A stretch of 64,000 bases of DNA from Gabonibacter massiliensis (GCA_001487125.1 LN913012.1:62001-126000), one strand, 5' to 3'; shown: positions 43,602 through 53,242, counted from the first letter of the stretch. A program made the numbers and translations. The notes: generated from the sequence alone by a model not told the origin.

Positions 43602-45641
43602 ATGAAAAATAATAGGTCTGCTTCTTTGTTTCCAAAGGAGTTAGTTGTAGAAAGTTTAAAACAGTCGTTCGTGAAATTGCATCCGCGTACGATGTTTCGT
43701 AACCCAATCATGTTCACGGTAGAGGTTTGTACTGTCATGATGTTCCTTGTATCCGTATACATTGCGATCACGGGGACGGCAGGGCAAGGTTCGTTCGGGT
43801 ATAATATGATCGTGTCCCTCGTGTTGTTAGTTACTTTGTTATTTGCCAATTTTGCGGAAGCCATAGCCGAAGCGAGGGGAAAAGCGCAAGCCGACAGTCT
43901 GAGGAGGACCCGCGAAGAGACTCCGGCCAAGGTGATCGTGAACGGGAAAATAGAGATAGTAAGCAGTTCCAAATTAAAAAAAGGTGATCTGTTCGAGTGC
44001 GAAGCGGGGGATATTATTCCTTCCGACGGGGAGATTGTCGAGGGATTAGCCTCTATCGACGAGAGCGCCATTACCGGGGAGAGTGCTCCGGTTATCCGGG
44101 AGGCCGGGGGAGATAAGAGTTCTGTCACCGGCGGAACGAAAGTACTTTCCGATCGTATCAGAGTATTGGTAACCACACAACCGGGAGAAAGCTTTTTGGA
44201 TAAGATGATTGCGCTTGTGGAGGGGGCATCCCGTCAGAAAACTCCGAACGAGATCGCATTGACGATTTTATTGGCCGGTTTTACTTTGGTGTTTGTTATC
44301 GTATGTGCTACTTTAAAACCTTTCGGGGATTACGTGGGAACCCATATTACCGTGGCGGCTTTTATCTCTTTGTTTGTATGTTTGATTCCGACGACGATAG
44401 GAGGATTATTATCAGCCATTGGAATTGCAGGTATGGATCGGGCTCTACGAGCCAATGTCATCACGAAATCGGGAAAGGCTGTTGAAACGGCGGGTGATAT
44501 CGATACCTTGCTTTTGGATAAAACCGGGACGATTACGATCGGTAATCGTAAAGCTACCCGATTTTATCCTGCCAATGGCGTGGACGAAAAGCATTTTATC
44601 CGGGCCTGTTTGTTATCCTCTCTATCGGATGAGACACCCGAGGGAAAATCCATCGTCGAGTTGGGACGGGAGAGAGGTATTCGTATTCGTGATTTGAACG
44701 CGGTGGGGGCTTCGATGATTCGATTTACGGCTGAGACCCGTTGTTCGGGTGTTAATTTAGAGAACGGAGTGAGAATACGGAAAGGAGCAGCCGATGCGAT
44801 TCGTCGAATAGTGGAAAAAGCGAATAACATTATAAGTCGGGAGACGGAAGAGACCATACGGGCTATTTCGGAAAACGGAGGGACTCCCTTAGTGGTTTCG
44901 GAGAACGAGAAGGCAATAGGAGTTATCGAATTGCAGGATATTATTAAACCGGGTATACAGGAGCGTTTCAAACGGTTGCGTAAAATGGGTGTGAAAACGG
45001 TTATGGTGACAGGAGATAATCCTCTGACGGCAAAATATATAGCTGAAAAAGCAGGTGTGGATGATTTTATAGCGGAAGCCAAGCCGGAAGATAAGATGGA
45101 ATATATCCGTAAAGAGCAGCAGAACGGGAAATTGGTCGCGATGATGGGGGATGGAACAAATGACGCACCTGCTTTGGCTCAGGCCGATGTCGGGGTAGCT
45201 ATGAATAGCGGGACTCAGGCGGCAAAGGAAGCCGGTAATATGGTAGATTTGGACAATGATCCGACCAAATTAATCGAGATCGTAGAAATTGGCAAGCAAT
45301 TGTTGATGACACGGGGAACCTTGACTACTTTCAGTATCGCCAATGATGTTGCCAAGTATTTCGCCATTGTTCCGGCTTTATTTATGTTAACGATTCCCTC
45401 TTTGGGGGCTTTGAATATTATGCATCTTCATAGTCCGGAAACAGCCATCCTTTCTGCTGTCATTTTTAATGCGATCATTATACCTGTATTGATTCCCTTG
45501 GCCTTGAAAGGTGTAAGTTACAAACCTATTGGTGCTTCCGCTTTATTGCGGCGTAATCTATTGATTTACGGTGTAGGAGGGATTATAGCACCCTTTATAG
45601 GGATTAAATTGATAGATCTTTTAGTTGGGTTATTTTTCTAA
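43602..45641 (+). CDS. kdpB: Potassium-transporting ATPase, ATP-hydrolysing subunit KdpB
   Basis: 679-residue P-type ATPase that powers potassium uptake. Asp306 lies in [12 protein letters not shown] (phosphorylation site), with TGES (actuator), KAETGDN-type hinge equivalents ([20 protein letters not shown]) and [20 protein letters not shown]. It has the KdpB-specific short architecture without a heavy-metal-binding domain. It follows kdpA and precedes kdpC, but a 77-base gap with a strong stem-loop (45642) separates it from kdpC. Confidence 0.97.
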   Translation: MKNNRSASLFPKELVVESLKQSFVKLHPRTMFRNPIMFTVEVCTVMMFLVSVYIAITGTAGQGSFGYNMIVSLVLLVTLLFANFAEAIAEARGKAQADSLRRTREETPAKVIVNGKIEIVSSSKLKKGDLFECEAGDIIPSDGEIVEGLASIDESAITGESAPVIREAGGDKSSVTGGTKVLSDRIRVLVTTQPGESFLDKMIALVEGASRQKTPNEIALTILLAGFTLVFVIVCATLKPFGDYVGTHITVAAFISLFVCLIPTTIGGLLSAIGIAGMDRALRANVITKSGKAVETAGDIDTLLLDKTGTITIGNRKATRFYPANGVDEKHFIRACLLSSLSDETPEGKSIVELGRERGIRIRDLNAVGASMIRFTAETRCSGVNLENGVRIRKGAADAIRRIVEKANNIISRETEETIRAISENGGTPLVVSENEKAIGVIELQDIIKPGIQERFKRLRKMGVKTVMVTGDNPLTAKYIAEKAGVDDFIAEAKPEDKMEYIRKEQQNGKLVAMMGDGTNDAPALAQADVGVAMNSGTQAAKEAGNMVDLDNDPTKLIEIVEIGKQLLMTRGTLTTFSIANDVAKYFAIVPALFMLTIPSLGALNIMHLHSPETAILSAVIFNAIIIPVLIPLALKGVSYKPIGASALLRRNLLIYGVGGIIAPFIGIKLIDLLVGLFF

Positions 45642-45687
45642 GTCAGGAAAGGGCCCGCGAGGACGACGTGCAGCGGGTCCTCCTGAC
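45642..45687 (+). other. Strong stem-loop between kdpB and kdpC
   Basis: GTCAGGA (45642-45648) pairs with TCCTGAC (45681-45687), and GGGCCCGC (45651-45658) with GCGGGTCC (45673-45680), with an AA bulge and a 14-base loop. There is no T run, so a simple terminator is unlikely. RNA stabilisation, partial attenuation or pausing are possible. It overlaps the kdpB stop region. Confidence 0.7.
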
Positions 45688-45718
45688 ATTTGGATGACGT
45701 TTAAATTAAAATGTAAAG

Positions 45719-46291
45719 ATGATGAAGTCTAATTTATTGAAATCTTTAAGGTTGACACTTGTTTTTTGCGTATTCTTTAGTGTGTTTTATATTTTCATCC
45801 TATGGATATTTGCTTTGATTGCGGGTCCTAATCATGGACGGGCAGAGTTAGTTACTCTAAATGGAAAAGTGGTCGGAGTTGCGAATGTAGGCCAGGCTTT
45901 TACGAAAGGTATTTATTTTTGGGGGCGCCCTTCGGCAGTTGATTATGCCGGAGACGGGGCTGGAGGTAGTAATAAAGGTATTTCCAATCCGGAATATTTG
46001 CGGGAGGTAGAGGCACGAATTGATACTTTCTTAGTAAAGCATCCCTATTTAAAACGTTCGGAGGTTCCTTCAGAGATGGTAACGGCCAGTGGTAGTGGTT
46101 TGGATCCGCATATTTCTCCGGAAGGGGCTTACGTGCAGGTAAGACGGGTGGCTCGGGCCAGGGGTATATCGGAAGAAAAAGTTAGAGAGATCGTGGATGA
46201 ACAGATCGAAAGACCTTTGTTGGGTTTATTCGGTACTTCAAGAGTCAATGTATTGAAACTCAATGTCGCATTGGAAAAAAGTGCGAATTAA
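45719..46291 (+). CDS. kdpC: Potassium-transporting ATPase subunit KdpC
   Basis: 190-residue membrane-anchored subunit that assembles with KdpB. One N-terminal membrane helix (about 10-35) is followed by the periplasmic domain with the family marks FWGRPSAVDYAGDGAGGSN, ASGSGLDPHISPEGA and a QVRRVARARGI segment ending in NVLKLNVAL. Either ATG of the starting ATGATG pair is possible. It is separated from kdpB by a stem-loop at 45642 but is in line with the operon. Confidence 0.96.
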   Translation: MMKSNLLKSLRLTLVFCVFFSVFYIFILWIFALIAGPNHGRAELVTLNGKVVGVANVGQAFTKGIYFWGRPSAVDYAGDGAGGSNKGISNPEYLREVEARIDTFLVKHPYLKRSEVPSEMVTASGSGLDPHISPEGAYVQVRRVARARGISEEKVREIVDEQIERPLLGLFGTSRVNVLKLNVALEKSAN

Positions 46292-46529
46292 GTTTATATT
46301 AGTTGGGGTTATTTAGAGAAATGTATAAATCTTTAAGTGATGTTATTGCATTTCGGGGAAGTTCGAAGGTAAAGGAGTGTTGAGATAACTGATCCGTAAC
46401 GAGAGGACTTCCCATTTTTATCTATTTTTTAATCTTTCTTTTGAAGCCTGTTTTATCATGTTGATAGGCAGGAAGGATTATGCTAGAAGATTTGATTGTA
46501 AATTATTGTTTGTTTTAATTTTTAATAAA

Positions 46530-47267
46530 ATGAATTTTTTAGGAAAGACGATTTTGGTACTCCTATTGATAGGAGTTGTCGTAGAAGTAAAGGCGAGGAA
46601 TAGCCTAAAAAGTGTGGTGTTTAAGGTGAGCGGAGATATTGTAAGTTCTTATATTTGGCGCGGAGCTTATAACGCGGGAGCCAGTATCCAGCCTACCTTA
46701 TCGATGGGTATAGGAGCTTTTTCTTTAACGGCTTGGGGATCTAAAGAGATAAGCGGTACACATAAAGAGATCGATTTGACAGCAGCTTATCGTTGGGGAA
46801 AATTTAATTTATTCGTGGCGGATTATTGGTGGGAGGGAGAGAAATTGGGAGATAGGGTTTCCTGGAAAAATAACAACTATTTTCATTTCGATAATCGTAA
46901 CACCGCTCATCATGTGGAGGTCGGTATAGGGTATGTCGTTTCGGATAAATTTCCGTTATGTATCTCTTGGAGCACGATGGTTTGGGGGGCTGATAAAAAA
47001 GATAATGAAAAGCAAAATTACTCTTCTTACGCGGAGATGACCTGTCCTTTTTCAGTAAAAAATGTGGATTTGAATTTCACCTTGGGTTTTTCTCCGTATG
47101 AAAGCGAACTATATGCCGTTCGCGGTTTTAGTATAACGAATATCGGATTGGGAGCTTCGAAGGAGATACAATTCACCAAGGCTTTTTCGTTACCTGTTTT
47201 TACGAGAATTGTTTTCGATCCCGCTCATGAAGATGCCCATTTTGTTTTGGGATTTACTTTAAGGTAG
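46530..47267 (+). CDS. Outer-membrane beta-barrel-like protein of the kdp locus
   Basis: 245 residues from the chosen ATG at 46530 (MNFLGKTILVLLLIGVVVEV, a signal peptide); the longer frame from 46458 begins with an unconvincing leader. The mature protein is beta-rich with repeated aromatic/amphipathic strands (SYIWRGAYNAGASIQPTLSM, TAWGSKEI, HFVLGFTLR with a terminal aromatic-Leu-Arg). It looks like a TonB-independent outer-membrane porin-like barrel. Similar genes accompany kdp in Bacteroidetes by recollection. A role in potassium or osmotic adaptation is positional inference. Confidence 0.65.
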   Translation: MNFLGKTILVLLLIGVVVEVKARNSLKSVVFKVSGDIVSSYIWRGAYNAGASIQPTLSMGIGAFSLTAWGSKEISGTHKEIDLTAAYRWGKFNLFVADYWWEGEKLGDRVSWKNNNYFHFDNRNTAHHVEVGIGYVVSDKFPLCISWSTMVWGADKKDNEKQNYSSYAEMTCPFSVKNVDLNFTLGFSPYESELYAVRGFSITNIGLGASKEIQFTKAFSLPVFTRIVFDPAHEDAHFVLGFTLR

Positions 47268-47291
47268 TACAAGTGATTTATTTTACGTTTT

Positions 47292-47318
47292 AGCCCGGGA
47301 AGATATCCTTGCCGGGCT
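47292..47318 (+). terminator. Terminator-like hairpin after the outer-membrane protein gene
   Basis: AGCCCGG (47292-47298) pairs with CCGGGCT (47312-47318), with AAG / CTT also pairing inside. The T tail is short (TTT), so termination may be partial. Confidence 0.6.
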
Positions 47319-47339
47319 TTGGCAAATCGAGCGGTAGTA

Positions 47340-47378
47340 TTTTTTCATTTTGAAAAAAGCATTTTCAAAATGAAAAAG
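47340..47378. promoter_or_regulatory. Tandem activator-site palindromes upstream of the kdpD-like gene
   Basis: TTTTTTCA-TTT-TGAAAAAA (47340-47358) is followed at once by TTTTCA-AAA-TGAAAA (47362-47376). The centres are exactly 20 bases apart. The core TTTTCA-N3-TGAAAA is the same as in the site at 41418-41438 upstream of the kdp promoter, so one regulator probably binds both regions. Confidence 0.75.
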
Positions 47379-47445
47379 CAGAATCAACGATATTATATGA
47401 CTTCCGGTATGTAAATTGTTGATAGAAAGTAAACTATATATTCTT

Positions 47446-47453
47446 TATCTTTG
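47446..47453 (+). promoter_or_regulatory. Probable -7 element of the kdpD-like gene
   Basis: TATCTTTG fits TAnnTTTG, 27 bases before the ATG at 47481. The nearest TTG elements are 24 to 27 bases upstream, slightly too far. Confidence 0.4.
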
Positions 47454-47480
47454 TAGTATATTTTTTGCTGAAAAACGATT

Positions 47481-48602
47481 ATGGACAAGGAACAAAATGT
47501 ACAGCATTTTTTAAATCTGATTCGGAAAAGCCGGAGAGGACATTTTAAGGTATATATCGGTATGATAGCGGGGGTGGGGAAGACCTACCGGATGTTGCAG
47601 GAGGCACACGAACTATTGCGAAACCGGATAGATGTGCAAATCGGCTATATCGAGACACACGGACGAGTGGATACGGAAGTTCTTTTGAAAGGATTGCCTG
47701 TTATCCCCCGGCGGAAAATATATTATAAGGGGAAAGAAATCGAAGAGATGGATTTGCAGTCTATCCTGCAAATTCGTCCGGAAGCGGTTATTGTGGATGA
47801 ATTAGCTCACACGAATGCAGAAGGAAGTGTGAACGAGAAAAGATGGCAAGATGTTTTTGACTTGTTAGATGCCGGAATAAATGTTATTAGTGCGATCAAT
47901 ATTCAGCATATAGAGAGCTTAAACGAAGAGATACAGGATATTGCCGGCATAGAGGTGAAGGAGAGAGTGCCTGATCGTGTATTTGAAGAGGCGGATGAGG
48001 TTGTAAACATCGATTTGACGGCGGAGGAGTTGGTTGCCCGTTTAAAAGCCGGGAAGATTTATAAACCCGAAAAGATAGATATAGCTTTGAACCATTTTTT
48101 TAAAGTGGAAAATATCTTGCAGCTCCGGGAGTTGGCATTGAAGGAGGTCGCGTTGCGGGTTGAAAAAAAGGTGGAGAACGAAGTCGTGGAAAACGTGGGA
48201 CTTAGGCACGAGCGTTTTATGGCCTGTATCAGTAGCCATGAAAAAACGCCTCGAAAATTGATTCGCAAAGTGGCACGGTTAGCCACAAGGTACAATTCCA
48301 GATTTTCTGTCCTGTACGTACAGACTCGTCGTGAAAGTCCTGACCGGATACCATTGGCCAATCAGCGTTATTTGATCAATCATTTTAAACTTGCTTCCGA
48401 GTTGGGAGGAGAAGTGATTCAGATACAGTCCGATGATATTATCGGGAGCATCATTCGGGTTTGCCGGGAACGTCAGATCAGTACCTTGTGTGTGGGCAAG
48501 CCGGATATTCGACTGTTTTCATTTGTGAGAACCGCCTTACGGTATAAGAAATTATTGAATAATTTAGCGGCATTGAATGTGGATTTGATCGTTTTAGCAT
48601 GA
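47481..48602 (+). CDS. kdpD: KdpD N-terminal-type sensor protein
   Basis: 373-residue cytoplasmic protein matching the N-terminal part of KdpD: a KdpD signature domain (about 15-225) with Walker A-like GMIAGVGKTYRMLQEAHELL and the VIVDELAHTNAEGS motif, then a universal-stress-protein domain (about 235-373) with ISSHEKTPRKLIRK. It lacks the membrane helices, HisKA and HATPase of classical KdpD (about 900 residues). The kinase is separate at 48615, which starts 12 bases downstream, so the sensor is split over two genes. This arrangement is common in Bacteroidetes. Confidence 0.9.
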   Translation: MDKEQNVQHFLNLIRKSRRGHFKVYIGMIAGVGKTYRMLQEAHELLRNRIDVQIGYIETHGRVDTEVLLKGLPVIPRRKIYYKGKEIEEMDLQSILQIRPEAVIVDELAHTNAEGSVNEKRWQDVFDLLDAGINVISAINIQHIESLNEEIQDIAGIEVKERVPDRVFEEADEVVNIDLTAEELVARLKAGKIYKPEKIDIALNHFFKVENILQLRELALKEVALRVEKKVENEVVENVGLRHERFMACISSHEKTPRKLIRKVARLATRYNSRFSVLYVQTRRESPDRIPLANQRYLINHFKLASELGGEVIQIQSDDIIGSIIRVCRERQISTLCVGKPDIRLFSFVRTALRYKKLLNNLAALNVDLIVLA

Positions 48603-48614
48603 AAATGTAAGATT

Positions 48615-50330
48615 ATGAAGATAAAGACGAAATTGACCTCGGGAATAGGAATCTTGTTTTTGATTATCGTTCTGATGGGAACACTGTCAGTAGGTTATAT
48701 TTATAAATTATCGGCGGATACCCAGAATATTTTGGCTGATAATTACAATTCGTTGGATTATGCGAAACGGATGTTACAGGCTGTCGAACAGATTGAGACG
48801 GATCAGTCGGCTATTCAAGTATTTATCGAAAACTTGGAGAGGCAGCGGAAAAATATAACGGAAATAGATGAATCGGAAGTCACGGAACGCCTGATCGGGC
48901 ATTTTAGATTGTTGCAGGAGAGCCGGAATGAGGAATCTCTTCAACAGGTCCGCATGGATTTGATCCAGATAATGAATCTGAATATGGCTTCCATCCAACG
49001 TAAAAGCGAAGTCGCCACGCGGACGGCTCATGAGGCTATGCTATGGCTTTCGATCATGGGGATGGGAAGTATAACCGTTGCTTTTTTATTGTTGCTCGTT
49101 TTTCCGGCTCAGATAACTCGTCCCATAAAAGAGTTGACTAACGGTATCATAGAGATTGCCAAACGAAATTATGATCAGCGTTTATATTTTCATAAAACGA
49201 AAGAGTTCGGAGATGTTGCGGCTTCGTTCAATACGATGGCGGAAAAATTGGCGGAATATCAGCAGAGTTCTTTGGAGGATCTGCTATCCAGTAAGAAATA
49301 TATAGAAGCGATCGTGAATAGTATTCGCGAGCCGATTATCGGTTTAAACGAGGAGAGAAAAATCATATTTGTTAATGACGATGCGTTGTCTGTTTTGAAT
49401 TTGAAGCGGGAAGAGATTATCCGGCAATCGGCGGCGGAGCTTTCTTTAAGAAATGATTTATTGCGCCGTCTTATACGGGAGTTAGTACATCCGAATGAAA
49501 AGCATGAACCTTTGAAGATATACGCGGATGATAAGGAGAGTTTTTTTCAGGCTTATTATGTTCCGGTTCGTCTCACCAAAACGGGGGAGAAGGAGCAAAA
49601 ATACGTGGGCGATCTGATTATATTGAAAAATATTACGGAATTCAAGGAGTTGGATTCAGCTAAGACTACCTTTATTTCGACGATTTCCCATGAGTTGAAG
49701 ACTCCAATTGCCGCTATTATGATGAGTTTGAAATTATTGGAAGACCAACGGGTCGGACAATTGAACGAAGAACAGTTCTCTTTAACGGAAAGTATTAAGG
49801 AGAATAGCGATCGCTTGCTGAATATTACCGGTGAGTTATTGAAGTTAACACAGGTTGAGACGGGGAAATTAACATTGAGCCCCAAGGTAACGAAGCCGAT
49901 AGAATTGATTCATTATGCCCTTTCGGCAACCCGGGTATTGGCAGAACGGTTCGGATGTAATATCGAAGTCGAATACCCTGAGAAGATCTCTAAATTGTTT
50001 GTGGATAGCGAAAAGATCGCTTGGGTGATTACGAATCTGTTGTCCAATGCCATCCATTATTCCAAAGAGAATTCAAGGATTATTATAGGAGCTTATGAAG
50101 AAGACAAACGAGTCGAAATTTTTGTACAGGATTTCGGAAAAGGTATAGACCCGCGTTACCATCAAAGTATATTTGATCGTTATTTTAGAGTGCCTGGAAC
50201 CAAAGTTCAGGGGAGCGGCTTAGGACTGGCTATTTCCAAAGATTTTGTTGAAGCTCACAACGGAAAGATCCGGGTGGACAGCGAAGTAGGCAAGGGGAGT
50301 CGGTTTACGATTTCCTTTCCTGTTCGGTAA
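48615..50330 (+). CDS. Sensor histidine kinase of the kdp locus
   Basis: 571-residue membrane sensor with two helices (about 9-30 and 145-168), HAMP (about 170-225), PAS (about 235-340), HisKA with the phospho-acceptor His in ISHELKTPIAA (about 357), and HATPase with NLLSNAIHYS, DFGKGI and GSGLGLAISK. It is 12 bases after the KdpD-like gene, so the two likely act together. The best candidate response regulator is the sigma-54 activator at 40014, because no OmpR-type KdpE is present in the window; the partnership is inferred. A bidirectional terminator follows at 50335. Confidence 0.92.
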   Translation: MKIKTKLTSGIGILFLIIVLMGTLSVGYIYKLSADTQNILADNYNSLDYAKRMLQAVEQIETDQSAIQVFIENLERQRKNITEIDESEVTERLIGHFRLLQESRNEESLQQVRMDLIQIMNLNMASIQRKSEVATRTAHEAMLWLSIMGMGSITVAFLLLLVFPAQITRPIKELTNGIIEIAKRNYDQRLYFHKTKEFGDVAASFNTMAEKLAEYQQSSLEDLLSSKKYIEAIVNSIREPIIGLNEERKIIFVNDDALSVLNLKREEIIRQSAAELSLRNDLLRRLIRELVHPNEKHEPLKIYADDKESFFQAYYVPVRLTKTGEKEQKYVGDLIILKNITEFKELDSAKTTFISTISHELKTPIAAIMMSLKLLEDQRVGQLNEEQFSLTESIKENSDRLLNITGELLKLTQVETGKLTLSPKVTKPIELIHYALSATRVLAERFGCNIEVEYPEKISKLFVDSEKIAWVITNLLSNAIHYSKENSRIIIGAYEEDKRVEIFVQDFGKGIDPRYHQSIFDRYFRVPGTKVQGSGLGLAISKDFVEAHNGKIRVDSEVGKGSRFTISFPVR

Positions 50331-50334
50331 CTTT

Positions 50335-50362
50335 ATCCCTCGAAAAAAAAATTTCGAGGGAT
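50335..50362. terminator. Bidirectional terminator between convergent genes
   Basis: ATCCCTCGAAA / TTTCGAGGGAT (11-base arms, A-rich loop) lies between the + kinase gene and the - receptor gene. A and T tracts in the arms and loop allow termination both ways. Confidence 0.8.
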
Positions 50363-50372
50363 AATTGATCAA

Positions 50373-52673
50373 TTAGAATATACCGAATTTAACGCCGGCA
50401 AAATAGGTACGAGGGAGTCCCGGTCCGTAAATGTATTTGGAATCCCGATTGGCTCCCTTGTCGAAGTCGTTCTGATAACTGTCAAACAGGTTTTGTACGC
50501 CTCCGCTTACCTGTACCGTGTAATTATTGAATTTGATATCATAATTCAATTTGAGTGTGGCATCGTAAAAAGAAGAGGTTTTTTTCAATATGCTCTTTTC
50601 GATGTATCCTTTTTCATGTCCTATATACATCGGTCCGGTGTAAGTTCCCGAAAGAGAGAATGAGAAGTTTTTAAAAGGGATGAAATTGGTTGTAAGATAC
50701 CCGTATGTATCGGGAGAGCGTAATAATTTACGCGTTTTCTCTGCTTCCGGGTCATCCGTCCAGGCCCGAGGCCGGTCGTATTTACTGCTTTGCAAAGTAG
50801 CTCCGAATTGAATTTGCGCTTTATAATGAGGAACGATTTTCCCTTCCACGTTTATTCCTTTTACGATCGCCTCGTTACCGTTTCTACGTTCATAGATGAT
50901 GTTTCCGTCTGTATCCGGTCCGAGAGGTTCCAATACGAAAATATGTCTTAAATTGGTATAAAATCCTTCGACTAACAAGTTCAGTTGTGTGCTTCCGTAG
51001 GTAGCATAATAGTCGATGGAAGCACTATAGCTTTTGGAGCGTTCCGTTTTCAGGTCTTTAGCCACTTGAATGATGGCTACCTCGTTGTTTACGGCGGCTA
51101 CATGCAGGTCTTCATCATAGGTTTGGGGAGCCCGAAAGCCTTCGGAATAGCTGGCTCGCAGGTTGATGGCATCGATCGGGCTATATCGAATATTCAATCT
51201 CGGACTAAATATAGGGTTATCTACGGCACTATTTTTATCCATGCGTCCCCCGATTAAAAAACTTAAGTGTCCTGTTTTCCATTCGTTCTGTAAATATAAG
51301 CTGTAAACATATATCTCTTGGTTAAGGTCTCTATTGTACCCCAGCATGATATCGGTCAGTTTGTCGTAAGAATATTCGAAACCGGTAGTCAACTCCGAGG
51401 GGAAGAATAAAAAATGGTCAAAGTCATAAGAGTATTGGACTCCACCTACGAATGTAATATCCGTCGTCTTTCCGTATGCCGCCGTATCCCTGTCTGCACC
51501 GTAATATGATTTTCGTCCTATATTTTGCAGAGAGGTATACACATTTAGATGGTGTTTGTAATCTGAAGAATTGAACGTGTAGTTTACACCTCCACCGTGT
51601 ATGTTGTGTTCTGCCTGCTCCGTAATATCCGTTTCGTGAGGAGGTTTGTCAAGTAAATTTCCTCCCCTGCGGAATTCTTTAATATGATGGTATTCCAATG
51701 TGATTTTACTGTAGTTGGTCGGTTTGTAATACGTTCTAAAACCCAATGAGGTATTATTTAGTTTACCTAATTCCGTGAAACCGTCTTTGTCGTGATCGTA
51801 ACCTTGGCGGTCTCTTACCATGCCGAAAAGGTACGCGCCTGTTGTCTTTTGTTCGTTAGTAATAGCCCCGTTAAAGTTAGTTACGTTATCGAAACTTTCA
51901 CCGTCAATAGCCGATAGGTTGTGACTGATTTGGAAGAAATTATATAGCGGTTCTTTGGTGATGATGTTGATTGTTCCCGCGATGGCATTTGAACCGAATA
52001 GAGCGGAACCTCCTCCTCTCATGATTTCGACACGTTCGATCATATTGACGGGAATTTGTTCCAGTCCGTATACTCCCGATAGAGAACTGAATGAAGGACG
52101 ACTGTCGATTAATATTTGGGTATAGGGACCGTCTAAGCCGTTGATACGGACTTGTTGGAATCCACAGTTCTGGCAATTGTTTTCCACTCGTAAACCCGGT
52201 TGAAAATTTAGTCCTTGTGCCAGACAAAACGAATTGGTGTTTTCAAATATTTTAGGTGTTAATACGTTGATGACCACCGGAGCTTCTTTACGGCTGGTTT
52301 CGTTTCGGTTAGCCGTGACAACAGATCCCTCCAGCATGATATTGTCTTCGCTAATCTCAAAATTAATTTCCAGGGTTTTTCCTTTTTCCAAAAATACGTC
52401 TTTTTCAACGCTTTTATAACCGATGCCTTGTACGCGTAAAGTATGTTTTCCTGCCGGTAAGTTTTTAAGGAAATAATGACCTGTTTCATCCGTATAAGTA
52501 CCTATATGTGTGTCTTTAAGAAAAACGGATAAAAAGGGTATATGTTCTTTTGTCTCTTTGTTGATAACGTGTCCCATGATGTTGGCATCGCTTTTGGGTT
52601 TGCTGTTTTCTTCGTCAGCGAAACCGGGTAAAACGAATGTTAAAAAGAGGGTTAGTATATATATGTGTTTCAT
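50373..52673 (-). CDS. TonB-dependent receptor, probable metal or cofactor uptake
   Basis: 766-residue outer-membrane receptor: signal peptide (1-19), carboxypeptidase-regulatory-like domain (about 32-115), plug (about 120-240) and 22-strand-type barrel. The plug carries NNCQNCGFQQVRINGLDG, a motif I recall from a group of Bacteroidetes receptors for metal or haem compounds, then SALFGSNAIAGTINIITKEP. It lies 139 bases after a small His-rich protein gene, which suggests metal. It lacks an STN domain and a SusD partner, unlike the first receptor. Substrate identity is inferred only. Confidence 0.88.
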   Translation of the reverse strand: MKHIYILTLFLTFVLPGFADEENSKPKSDANIMGHVINKETKEHIPFLSVFLKDTHIGTYTDETGHYFLKNLPAGKHTLRVQGIGYKSVEKDVFLEKGKTLEINFEISEDNIMLEGSVVTANRNETSRKEAPVVINVLTPKIFENTNSFCLAQGLNFQPGLRVENNCQNCGFQQVRINGLDGPYTQILIDSRPSFSSLSGVYGLEQIPVNMIERVEIMRGGGSALFGSNAIAGTINIITKEPLYNFFQISHNLSAIDGESFDNVTNFNGAITNEQKTTGAYLFGMVRDRQGYDHDKDGFTELGKLNNTSLGFRTYYKPTNYSKITLEYHHIKEFRRGGNLLDKPPHETDITEQAEHNIHGGGVNYTFNSSDYKHHLNVYTSLQNIGRKSYYGADRDTAAYGKTTDITFVGGVQYSYDFDHFLFFPSELTTGFEYSYDKLTDIMLGYNRDLNQEIYVYSLYLQNEWKTGHLSFLIGGRMDKNSAVDNPIFSPRLNIRYSPIDAINLRASYSEGFRAPQTYDEDLHVAAVNNEVAIIQVAKDLKTERSKSYSASIDYYATYGSTQLNLLVEGFYTNLRHIFVLEPLGPDTDGNIIYERRNGNEAIVKGINVEGKIVPHYKAQIQFGATLQSSKYDRPRAWTDDPEAEKTRKLLRSPDTYGYLTTNFIPFKNFSFSLSGTYTGPMYIGHEKGYIEKSILKKTSSFYDATLKLNYDIKFNNYTVQVSGGVQNLFDSYQNDFDKGANRDSKYIYGPGLPRTYFAGVKFGIF

Positions 52674-52812
52674 ATGTTATTGATAATTAAATAGTTTTTG
52701 ATTTTTGGATATGCCTGTTATCCCGAATGGACTATTCTTCCTGTTAGTTATTAACAAGAAAAGACAGTTATCCCGAGTAATAAAAATAACTTAGAATAGA
52801 TTGACAAAAATG

Positions 52813-53169
52813 TCAGATACAGACCGGGGGGGCCCTTAATTTTTTATGAAAGAAGAAATGCGAAGCGGGTACTTCCGCTTTCCGTGTAATATATAAAACG
52901 AGTTTCCGTGTCAATGGGGCGGTAGATACGGAAGGTGCTAATAACAAAAGGGTGAAGAAATAATTGAGATGTGCGATTAATTTTATCTCGTTGCCGGAAT
53001 GAGAGTGTTGGGGCTGATGATTGGTTGTTGTTTTATGAAAATGCGAGTGAACAATCCTTATCCCGTCCACGATATGGTAGTGAGGGAAAAAAGTGATATT
53101 TCCATAGTAACTCAGAAATAGAGCTAACAGGAATATCCTTAGGGTGATATACGTTTTCTTTTTTTGCAT
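52813..53169 (-). CDS. Small His-rich membrane or exported protein
   Basis: 118 residues: an N-terminal hydrophobic helix (LRIFLLALFLSYYG), a His-rich patch (FPHYHIVDGIRIVHSHFH, then NHQPQHSHS), a second hydrophobic helix (about 65-85), and a basic C-terminus. Ten or more His in about 30 residues strongly suggest binding of a transition metal such as zinc, nickel or copper. The gene is immediately upstream of a TonB-dependent receptor and in the same direction, so a metal-linked uptake role is the best inference. No recognised family name. Confidence 0.7.
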   Translation of the reverse strand: MQKKKTYITLRIFLLALFLSYYGNITFFPHYHIVDGIRIVHSHFHKTTTNHQPQHSHSGNEIKLIAHLNYFFTLLLLAPSVSTAPLTRKLVLYITRKAEVPASHFFFHKKLRAPPVCI

Positions 53170-53242
53170 TAGTTTTGTACCGATGCAAATGTAGAATGTT
53201 TCTAAATAAAAGATTAATTTTTCTTCTTAAAATATTGTTAAA

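Noticed and set aside
47454-47480. A sigma-54 promoter directly upstream of the kdpD-like gene
   Set aside because: TAG-N-TATTTTTTGC lacks the essential second G of the -24 element and would place the transcript start right at the start codon.
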